A stretch of 57,623 nt of DNA from Acidobacteriota bacterium (GTDB lineage: Bacteria; Acidobacteriota; Blastocatellia; RBC074): assembly GCA_018268995.1 (NCBI GenBank), contig JAFDVL010000111.1, positions 1 through 57,623 of the forward strand. The letters run 5' to 3'. A model generated the notes under the pieces. The model was not told the DNA's origin and made no database searches. It saw only the letters and a program-made list of their open reading frames with translations. The position numbers were made by a program, and so were the translations under genes. Shown in pieces: positions 52,141 to 57,623 of the stretch (positions are counted from its first letter, which is position 1; each line of letters starts with the position of its first letter).

Positions 52141-53046
52141 TTAGCTGCCGAAAAACTTGTCCAGCGCGGCTTTTGCCGGGGCCACCGCACTTTCTCCCGG
52201 TTTCTCTCCGCTCAGCCGTTCTTCTTCATTTAGTACCCAGCCTTGCCATTTTACTTTTTTGATTACGTTAGCCAGTTGTTGCAGCGGAAAATCTCCCTGT
52301 CCTAAAGGGATTTGCACGTCGCTTTTGAAATCACCCTTAAAATCGCGCAGATGCACTCCTGCAATTCGTTTGTGATGCCTGGCAAAGAACTCTGGCACCT
52401 TGATGCCGCCGCGCCACGCCCAACCACAATCAGTCAGGAACTGCACCAGGTCAGGGTCTGTGTGTTTGTAGAGGCCTTCGATTTCAAGCCCACCGTTTTG
52501 AAACTCTGGGCCGTGATTGTGATAGTTCAGGCTCAGCCCTTTTGACTGGCAATACCTCCCGGCTGCATTCAGGCCATCGGCCTTACGCTTCAGGGCATCG
52601 CTGGCGACTTTGCCATCTTTGATGAGGCCGCTACCGCTCAGAATCAATCGCTGCGCTCCAAAGGCTGCTGCTCCGTCCGCTACGGTTTTGACCAAATCCA
52701 TCGGCGCGATTTGGGTTTGGGGGTCGTATGTATCCAGAAAAATATGCGTGCCAAAAAACTGTAAGCCAATTTTTTCGATCTGCGTACGAGCCTGCGTCAC
52801 ATTGCCAAATTGCGGCTGAATATTGCGGAAACCCGTCTCAAAACCATCAAAGCCTAATTCCTTAAGTTTTGCGAGCACCGTCAACAGACTGGAAAAATCG
52901 CGCGGATCAATGCGCCAGGCATTCGTTTGGCAGCCGAATTTCACGCCTGTCAACTTAGCGAAAGCAGGGGGAAGACCTGTTGCGCTTTTAGCCAACGTTC
53001 CAGCTAAAACCGAAGATAGCGCTGCCAGAAATGTGCGCCGTTGCAT
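52141..53046 (-). CDS. Tat-leader sugar phosphate isomerase/epimerase-like TIM-barrel protein
   Basis: A 301-residue xylose-isomerase-like barrel with a twin-arginine leader (QRRTFLAALSSVLAG). Metal-binding candidates: GFDGFETGF, SLNYHNHGPEF, LTDCGWAWRGG, GVHLRDFKGDFK and the final VLNEEERL strand. It is the first gene after the promoter/operator at 53089-53129 and precedes the Tat-exported oxidoreductase. Pairs of this kind are known to cleave or epimerise 3-keto-glycosides in Bacteroidota and related bacteria; that role here is inference. AAAGGA lies about 12 bases before the ATG. Confidence 0.87.
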   Translation of the reverse strand: MQRRTFLAALSSVLAGTLAKSATGLPPAFAKLTGVKFGCQTNAWRIDPRDFSSLLTVLAKLKELGFDGFETGFRNIQPQFGNVTQARTQIEKIGLQFFGTHIFLDTYDPQTQIAPMDLVKTVADGAAAFGAQRLILSGSGLIKDGKVASDALKRKADGLNAAGRYCQSKGLSLNYHNHGPEFQNGGLEIEGLYKHTDPDLVQFLTDCGWAWRGGIKVPEFFARHHKRIAGVHLRDFKGDFKSDVQIPLGQGDFPLQQLANVIKKVKWQGWVLNEEERLSGEKPGESAVAPAKAALDKFFGS

Positions 53047-53088
53047 GATTCGCTACTTTTCCTTTCGTTGATTGATCGCCCAGCTTGC

Positions 53089-53100
53089 TTTACCGGTAAA
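53089..53100. promoter_or_regulatory. LacI-family operator candidate
   Basis: A perfect 12-bp palindrome TTTACCGGTAAA with the central CG typical of LacI/GalR operators. It sits immediately downstream of the -10 box of the isomerase promoter and just downstream of the LacI-type gene itself (stop 53126), so binding would block transcription. Confidence 0.72.
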
Positions 53101-53129
53101 CTAAACCATAAAAAAAGTTATTGTGTCAA
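53100..53129 (-). promoter_or_regulatory. Promoter of the isomerase-oxidoreductase operon
   Basis: On the minus strand: TTGACA (53124-53129), an 18-bp spacer and TTTAGT (53100-53105, four of six matches). The -35 box overlaps the stop codon of the LacI-type gene, and the -10 box abuts the palindrome TTTACCGGTAAA. Start codon at 53046. Confidence 0.6.
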
Positions 53130-54196
53130 CGGACACGGGCAGATTTTAGCCTCGTCTTTTTCAGGACGTTAGGAGCCGCGCCAATAGATTCTCGGAGCTT
53201 CAATTCCACCGGCAAAATCACGTTTTGCGGGGCCTGAAATTTGTTTTTCATTCCACCCAGCAACAAGTCGAATGCCTGCCGACCAATTTCATACATGGGT
53301 GTATATACGGTGGTGAGAGGTTTGTGCGTGAACTCGCTCACGGCTGTGCCGTCAAAACTGGCCACTGATACTTCGCCTGGGATCGCTACACCCGTCACCT
53401 CCAGAAAGCGCAACAGGCCAACTGCCACTACATCGCTGAATGTAACAACCGCAGTCGGCTTCTTTTTCAGCGTTGCCCACAGCTGCTGCCCTGCTTCGTA
53501 TCCACCGTGAAAGCTTAGCTCGGCATATTGAAAAAGCTTTGGGTCATCATCGAAGTCATATTTTTTTGCCCATCGCTTGAACGCCGCCAGCCGTTGCCGA
53601 ATGGGCAACATCGCAGGCTGCCCGGAAATGTACGCGACCCGCTTGTGTCCTAATTCCGCCAGCTTTTCGACAACCATTCGCACGCCATCCATATAATCCG
53701 CTGCGACCTGATGAAAAATAGGCGGCTTAAGCTGGCGATTGATCAGCACCACGTCAAAATCGCTGTGCAGTAAATTTTGCCAGAAAGAGGGCAGTTTCGG
53801 CTTTTCGCTGATAAAGGGCGGGGCCGCGATGATGCCGCGCATATGCAGCGCAATCATATCTTTCACGCGTTCGGTATAGCGTTCCATTTCGTACGAACCA
53901 TTCGCCAACAGGACGTGATAGCCCGCCGCGCTGGCTGCGTCTTCGATAGCGCGAATGACCTCGGCGTAATAGGGATCAGAACTGTTCGGCACAATCACTC
54001 CGATCAGATTGGATTTACCGGTTGCCAGCGCGCGTGCGACTTGGTTCGGCTCATAATTGAGCTCTTTCATGGCGGCACGAATGCGCTCTTTGGTCGGCGC
54101 GGAAATACGCGGATGATCCCTCAGGGCCAGTGACACCGTCATGGCGGAGAGACCGAGCTGATTGGCAATATCTCGGATCGTAACTTTTTTCTTCAA
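53126..54196 (-). CDS. LacI-family transcriptional regulator
   Basis: A 356-residue DNA-binding regulator with the N-terminal helix-turn-helix (VTIRDIANQLGLSAMTVSLAL, split by the two helices) and hinge (NYEPNQVARALATGKSNLIG). The rest is a periplasmic-binding-protein-like sensor domain with a sugar-type pocket (FDGTAVSEFTHKPLTTVYTP). The start codon is TTG (minus strand 54196-54194), because no in-frame ATG occurs before the first helix. The next promoter in the same direction carries a LacI-type palindrome, so it probably represses the isomerase-oxidoreductase operon in response to a sugar. Confidence 0.93.
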   Translation of the reverse strand: MKKKVTIRDIANQLGLSAMTVSLALRDHPRISAPTKERIRAAMKELNYEPNQVARALATGKSNLIGVIVPNSSDPYYAEVIRAIEDAASAAGYHVLLANGSYEMERYTERVKDMIALHMRGIIAAPPFISEKPKLPSFWQNLLHSDFDVVLINRQLKPPIFHQVAADYMDGVRMVVEKLAELGHKRVAYISGQPAMLPIRQRLAAFKRWAKKYDFDDDPKLFQYAELSFHGGYEAGQQLWATLKKKPTAVVTFSDVVAVGLLRFLEVTGVAIPGEVSVASFDGTAVSEFTHKPLTTVYTPMYEIGRQAFDLLLGGMKNKFQAPQNVILPVELKLRESIGAAPNVLKKTRLKSARVR

Positions 54197-54232
54197 AGCA
54201 CCTGTACCCTCAGAAATATTTTTGTTCTTCGC

Positions 54233-54805
54233 TCAGCTTTCAAAAGTTATATCACGATAAATTTCAGCAAGCGTCAATGTACAGGCAACGGCAGAGAGCT
54301 CAATTTCTGATTCGATCCCAATGTAATCACGGCGGAGCCAAAAGCCGTTAGGTTGTTTGATGTATTGTGTGACATGCGGGCGTTCCTGCTCAATTAACAG
54401 ATATTCCTGAAAGCTTTCGATAGATTGGTAGGCGAGAAATTTTCCTTCGCGGTCGTACTGGGCGGTTGTAGAAGAGAGGACTTCGACAATCAAAATCGGA
54501 TTGACGAGCATTTCAATCCCTTGAAAGTCTTCGGTTCGCAGTTCTCCACAAGCAACGCTTACGTCCGGCAACCGAAAAGGTCTTGCAGTTGGTACTTTGA
54601 CGGCAGCGTCACCATTAAAAACACGGCAGGAGGTCAGGCGGGTTTGTAAGGCGGAAGCAGTGTTGACGGCAATAATGCTGTGCGATAGTTTACCACCAGC
54701 CATCGCGACGATTTGACCCTCGAAATATTCAAATCGCTCCTCCGAGTTTTTCAGCAATTCAACATAATCTTCTACGGTGTAATAGGGTTTTGGTAACGCA
54801 GACAT
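54233..54805 (-). CDS. Uma2-family (DUF820) endonuclease-like protein
   Basis: A 190-residue restriction-endonuclease-fold protein. The family block is clear: PYYTVEDYVELL...RFEYFEGQIVAMAGG, a middle DVSVACG, then NPILIVEVLSSTTAQYDREGKFLAYQSIESFQEYLLIEQ, with the acidic and EVL residues of the nuclease core. Uma2 proteins occur in many copies in Cyanobacteria and Acidobacteria; their biological role is unsettled. A run of pyrimidines with GGAG on the coding strand lies about 8 bases upstream. Confidence 0.9.
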   Translation of the reverse strand: MSALPKPYYTVEDYVELLKNSEERFEYFEGQIVAMAGGKLSHSIIAVNTASALQTRLTSCRVFNGDAAVKVPTARPFRLPDVSVACGELRTEDFQGIEMLVNPILIVEVLSSTTAQYDREGKFLAYQSIESFQEYLLIEQERPHVTQYIKQPNGFWLRRDYIGIESEIELSAVACTLTLAEIYRDITFES

Positions 54806-54886
54806 TTTTGTTCTCCTGATTGAGAACCAGATATTACCGCAACTATTTCTATAACTCGAAGATGAACAGGCAAAACTTTATAAGAA

Positions 54887-55342
54887 TCACTTTTTCGGCG
54901 TGGCGGTTTCTGTCACTATCGCCCGTGCGGCTTTGGCTTGTTTGATGAAGCATTTTGCCAGTTTGGGTTCGACGTCGCCGCCAATCGAACTTTCCTGACA
55001 ACTGGCGACTAATGCTCCGGTGCCTGCATCTACGGCGGTGATGGTGAAGCGGGTTGTCCATTTCTTGCGATACACTTCCAAAACCAAATCAGCCTCGTGT
55101 TTATCGCGAACAACCAGCAAGCCAAGGTGATTAAATTCGGGATGCTTGACCAGTTCGCGTTCCAACGCTTCCCGGTTCATGTAGTCGGATTTGGGTTGAA
55201 TGAAAACTGTTTTGGCTGAACGCAGGAGTGAAACGGCGCTGGTAGGTTCAGGCGCAGGTCTGGGCGTTTGCGCGTAAGCGGAAATAGCGCCGAAAAAAAT
55301 CAGAACGAAGAACGAGCGAGTAAACGTAACGATGGGGTTCAT
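54887..55342 (-). CDS. Small exported protein of unknown function
   Basis: A 151-residue protein starting at ATG 55342 with GGAG about 10 bases upstream; the longer reading to 55429 is rejected because it adds an uncharged nonsense stretch before the signal. A signal peptide (MNPIVTFTRSFFVLIFFGAISAYAQ, in two parts, about 1-24) is followed by a small alpha/beta domain with two cysteines (SCQES, KCFIK), perhaps a disulfide. It includes RDKHEADLVLEVYRK. No family recognised. Periplasmic location is likely. Confidence 0.72.
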   Translation of the reverse strand: MNPIVTFTRSFFVLIFFGAISAYAQTPRPAPEPTSAVSLLRSAKTVFIQPKSDYMNREALERELVKHPEFNHLGLLVVRDKHEADLVLEVYRKKWTTRFTITAVDAGTGALVASCQESSIGGDVEPKLAKCFIKQAKAARAIVTETATPKK

Positions 55343-55457
55343 AAATTCTCTCTCCTGTGAAGGTGATGTCCAGTAATCGGAGCGCTCATCGTAGTTGGGA
55401 AAGAGAAGGGGAGCGCGGAAAGATGTCACACTTTTTTGAGTGTGACATCGCGAAAAG

Positions 55458-55787
55458 CTACTTTTTGAAATTGGGATTGGGCGTCATGAAAACGAGCAAG
55501 GTCAGGCGTGCATCGCTGGTGTTGCGAACCCCGTGAGGTGCTCCAGCAGGGGCAAGGACGATTTGGTGTTGCCCCAGTTCCTGCTCTTCAGTGCCGATTA
55601 AAAAAGTGCCGTGTCCGTCCAGCACATAGTAGATTTTGTCAGCATCGTCGTGCGAATGCGGTTTTTGTTCCTGCCCTGGTTCCAGTCCGTACACATCGCA
55701 GAAGAAATTTGACGTCTCATACAAATTAATCTTCTGCATTTTTTCCGGCGCAAACTGGGCGGCGGCGAATACGTTTTTAGGTGTCAT
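55458..55787 (-). CDS. Single-domain cupin protein
   Basis: A 109-residue cupin with the metal-binding pattern KPHSHDDADKIYYVLDGHG (cupin motif 1: two His and the later Glu-like position) and APAGAPHGVRN (motif 2, His). A sugar or small-molecule binding role is typical, catalysis uncertain. The start codon lies 1 bp past the AGTCTGG repeat, with no ribosome site in view. It is followed by a small exported gene. Confidence 0.87.
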   Translation of the reverse strand: MTPKNVFAAAQFAPEKMQKINLYETSNFFCDVYGLEPGQEQKPHSHDDADKIYYVLDGHGTFLIGTEEQELGQHQIVLAPAGAPHGVRNTSDARLTLLVFMTPNPNFKK

Positions 55788-55788
55788 T

Positions 55789-55889
55789 GGTCTGGCGAGT
55801 CTGGCAAGTCTGGAGAGTCTAAGGAATATGGAGAGTCGCGGATGGCTTTGACTCCATAAACTCTCTGGACTCCCTGGACTCTCTTGACT
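55789..55889. repeat. AGTCTGG-type nonad quasi-palindrome (secreted gene-cupin gap)
   Basis: Left arm from 55789 is a chain of GAGTCTGGC-like units; right arm 55850-55889 is its inverse (GACTCCCTG, GACTCTCTT). It ends 1 bp from the cupin start codon and begins 8 bp from the stop of the upstream secreted gene (55897). Confidence 0.8.
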
Positions 55890-55896
55890 GGATTCG

Positions 55897-56451
55897 CTAT
55901 TTCACTTTGAAAGAACGGGCAATGATGTCCGTCTGACTGCGGAGCGCTTCCATCGTGCCGCGATTGCCCGTAAAGCGGAGCACATAGACAGTGGTGTCGT
56001 TCACCATCAGGTAATAATTGCGGCCTTTTTTTGGCCGACCACCTGTTGTGAAATCGTAGGCCGTCAACATCGCGGGAATCCTGCCGTTGCCCGCACTAAA
56101 TTCTTCCACTGCGCCCTTGGTGTAATTGGGTAAGAAGGTTAACGTCTGGCTTTCATCTTTTTTGATGACATCCACCAGCTTGGCACCTTTGTCAACTTCC
56201 AGGCGGCGCACTTTCAGCAATCCTTCTTCGCGAACTTTATAGATAATTTCTACTTGCTTGCGTCCTGCGCCGTCCGTGATTTCGACCGCGTGCCAGCCCT
56301 GTTCCGGTTTGAGCGCGCTGGGAATTGCCACGGTGAAATTTCCTTCGGGGTCTTGAATCGTTTCAGTTGAGGATTGTGCATGGAGTGACAGCGTTCCTGC
56401 GAAGGCTAAGACGCAGCCAATTAAGGTGAGAAGGCAAAATCGTAACTTCAT
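55897..56451 (-). CDS. Secreted hypothetical protein
   Basis: A 184-residue protein starting at ATG 56451 with AAGGAG about 9 bases before it; the ATG at 56472 overlaps the RNase PH stop and is less likely. The signal peptide (about 1-27, ending LSLHAQ) leads to a compact beta-rich domain with FTVAIPSALKPEQGWHAVEI, a central hydrophobic strand set and the ending MEALRSQTDIIARSFKVK. This resembles the general pattern of small periplasmic PsbP-like or DUF1795-like proteins, but I cannot name a family. It lies just downstream of RNase PH. Confidence 0.75.
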   Translation of the reverse strand: MKLRFCLLTLIGCVLAFAGTLSLHAQSSTETIQDPEGNFTVAIPSALKPEQGWHAVEITDGAGRKQVEIIYKVREEGLLKVRRLEVDKGAKLVDVIKKDESQTLTFLPNYTKGAVEEFSAGNGRIPAMLTAYDFTTGGRPKKGRNYYLMVNDTTVYVLRFTGNRGTMEALRSQTDIIARSFKVK

Positions 56452-56471
56452 TTTGGATTCTCCTTGAATCA

Positions 56472-57257
56472 TTAATTTGCGGCTTGCTGTGTATTCAGCA
56501 GCGGCAAGCTTTTTCCAATTGCCTGTTCAATTGCGGCGCGTTGAATCGCCAGCAGATTTTCAATGCCGACGTCCGCCGCTGCAATCAATTCGTTCATTTG
56601 CTCGCGTGAGAACGGGTCAGCTTCGGCAGTGCCTTGTAACTCAACAAATCGGCCATCCCCCGTCCGCACGATATTCATATCTACTTCTGCGACAGAATCT
56701 TCGGTGTAAGCTAAATCCAATAAGACTTGTTGATTGACGATTCCCACGCTAACCGCTGCAACATAATCACGGAGCGGCAGTTTTGCAATTTTCTGACTCG
56801 CGACAGTTTTACTCAGCGCCAGTGCTAGCGCCACGAAGCCACCCGTGATCGAAGCCGTGCGTGTACCGCCATCAGCCTGAATCACGTCACAATCAATCGT
56901 CACCGTCCGTTCGCCCAGCGCCGCCATATCAATCACTGCCCGCAGGCTGCGACCAATCAATCTTTGGATTTCGTGTGTGCGCCCAGACGCGCCGCCACGA
57001 TGCACTTCGCGTGACGTCCGGGATTCTGTTGCGCGCGGCAACATGGAATATTCTGCTGTGACCCAGCCCTGACCTTTACCCTTCAAAAAATTGGGTACTT
57101 TTTCTTCGACCGTGGCGTTGCAAATCACGCGGGTTGCACCGATTTCAATAAGCACCGAACCTTCGGCGTACTTAGTGAAGCCTGTGGTGATTTGGGTTGC
57201 CCGGATGTCCAGCGGAGTGCGGCCATCAAGACGAAGAAGGGGAGTGTTTTCCGACAT
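56472..57257 (-). CDS. rph: Ribonuclease PH
   Basis: A 261-residue phosphorolytic 3'-to-5' exoribonuclease that trims tRNA precursors. The family blocks are visible: MSENTPLLRLDGRTPLDIR, a GSVLIEIGATRVICNATVEE segment, the long SREVHRGGASGRTHEIQRLIGRSLRAV block (phosphate-binding arginines) and VTIDCDVIQADGGTRTASITGG. AGAGG lies about 9 bases before the ATG, inside the murI 3' end; the two genes overlap by 32 bp. murI-rph order is a common bacterial arrangement. Confidence 0.97.
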   Translation of the reverse strand: MSENTPLLRLDGRTPLDIRATQITTGFTKYAEGSVLIEIGATRVICNATVEEKVPNFLKGKGQGWVTAEYSMLPRATESRTSREVHRGGASGRTHEIQRLIGRSLRAVIDMAALGERTVTIDCDVIQADGGTRTASITGGFVALALALSKTVASQKIAKLPLRDYVAAVSVGIVNQQVLLDLAYTEDSVAEVDMNIVRTGDGRFVELQGTAEADPFSREQMNELIAAADVGIENLLAIQRAAIEQAIGKSLPLLNTQQAAN

Positions 57258-57623
57258 GTTCTGCTACCTCTACGGCCTCCAAATGTGCAAGTGGATGGCC
57301 TAAAAATCGTTCGGCGATGCGGTGAAATCGCTGTGCCGCATCGGTGACATAAAATTCGCTCCAACCCGGTTCAGCCTGCGGATTGAGCAGTTCTTTTTCG
57401 CGCAGCAAGGTTGCAATTTCTATGGCTGTTGCTGCGCCGGAATCTATCAGCGTGACGCCCGCGCCGATTGTTTCAGCAATCACATTTTTTAGCAAAGGGT
57501 AATGTGTGCAACCCAACACCAGCGTATCAATTTGCTCTGCGCGCAATGGAGCCAAGTATTTTTCTGCGACTTGCTGTGTAATGACTGAATCAGTTTCGCC
57601 TTCTTCCACCAGCGGCACAAACA
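57226..57623 (-). CDS. murI: Glutamate racemase, C-terminal part (truncated by the window edge)
   Basis: The last about 131 residues of glutamate racemase, which makes D-glutamate for peptidoglycan. The second catalytic cysteine lies in TLVLGCTHYPLLKNVI, and the family tail LIDSGAATAIEIATLL and FYVTDAAQRFHRIAERFLG are present. The first catalytic cysteine region lies outside the window. It has a C-terminal extension of about 12 residues (VAEHVGKHSPSSS) that overlaps the rph start. Confidence 0.93.
   Translation of the reverse strand, partial: FVPLVEEGETDSVITQQVAEKYLAPLRAEQIDTLVLGCTHYPLLKNVIAETIGAGVTLIDSGAATAIEIATLLREKELLNPQAEPGWSEFYVTDAAQRFHRIAERFLGHPLAHLEAVEVAEHVGKHSPSSS

Noticed and set aside
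1..57623. CRISPR array, tRNA, integrase or transposase
   Set aside because: None seen on either strand; repeats present are inverted and not spacer-separated.

Overview
The window looks like a chromosomal stretch from an acidobacterium, most likely class Blastocatellia. The clues are an Oar-type TonB-dependent receptor with a carboxypeptidase-regulatory-like N-terminus (47174-50584), a Solibacter-type (TIGR03437-like) C-terminal domain on a secreted c-heme protein (19110-21938), an ASPIC/UnbV (CRTAC1) protein, M56/BlaI pairs, Uma2, DUF4097 and DUF3592 proteins, many secreted enzymes, and a base composition of roughly half G+C. The class assignment is inference. No rRNA, tRNA, CRISPR array, integrase or transposase was seen.

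Layout. 1-4 kb: a VapC-like PIN protein, a secreted sorbosone-dehydrogenase-like propeller and an S9 peptidase. 4-6.4 kb: a BlaI/M56 sensor-repressor pair with palindromic operator-like sites. 7.4-9.9 kb: a methionine-salvage run (86-residue unknown protein, mtnB, mtnD, mtnC). 10-15.8 kb: an MsbA-like ABC exporter, then the housekeeping run yicC-gmk-rpoZ-coaBC-family 4 UDG. 15.8-22.9 kb: a Wzy/O-antigen-ligase-like protein, a membrane diguanylate cyclase, the c-heme protein and an acidic-tailed unknown. 23-28.1 kb: a TPR/FG-GAP/ASPIC giant coupled to a 2-oxoglutarate oxygenase and a MaoC hydratase. 29.1-31.4 kb: an ECF sigma factor, zinc-finger anti-sigma and DUF4097 operon closed by a clear intrinsic terminator. 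31.4-35.4 kb: a TPR protein and two unknowns. 35.5-54.2 kb: mostly carbon metabolism (Tat-leader TIM-barrel proteins, aldehyde dehydrogenase, transaldolase-like aldolase, 2-hydroxyacid dehydrogenase, lipase-like hydrolase, MFS transporter, M20 peptidase, threonine synthase, KduI/IolB-like bicupin, TonB receptor, Gfo/Idh/MocA oxidoreductase) ending in a LacI regulator with a convincing promoter/operator. 54.2-57.6 kb: Uma2, two small secreted proteins, a cupin, RNase PH and the C-terminal part of glutamate racemase.

The most unusual feature is not a gene. Nearly every sizeable gap between same-strand neighbours in about 60% of the window holds an inverted repeat. Three kinds are visible: (a) REP/BIME-like pairs of GGAG- or GTAG-headed hairpins (1608-1734, 44526-44702, 45892-46011) whose stems show compensatory changes; (b) quasi-palindromes built from 7-bp units (GGTCGGT, GATGCTG, TAGGATT, AACTGTG); (c) quasi-palindromes built from about 9-bp units (GACAGGATT, CACGGAGGA, GAGTCTGGC), sometimes nested. 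Several hold or touch the stop codon of the upstream gene and end within a few bases of the next start codon, where no Shine-Dalgarno is visible. The window carries no transposase that could explain them.
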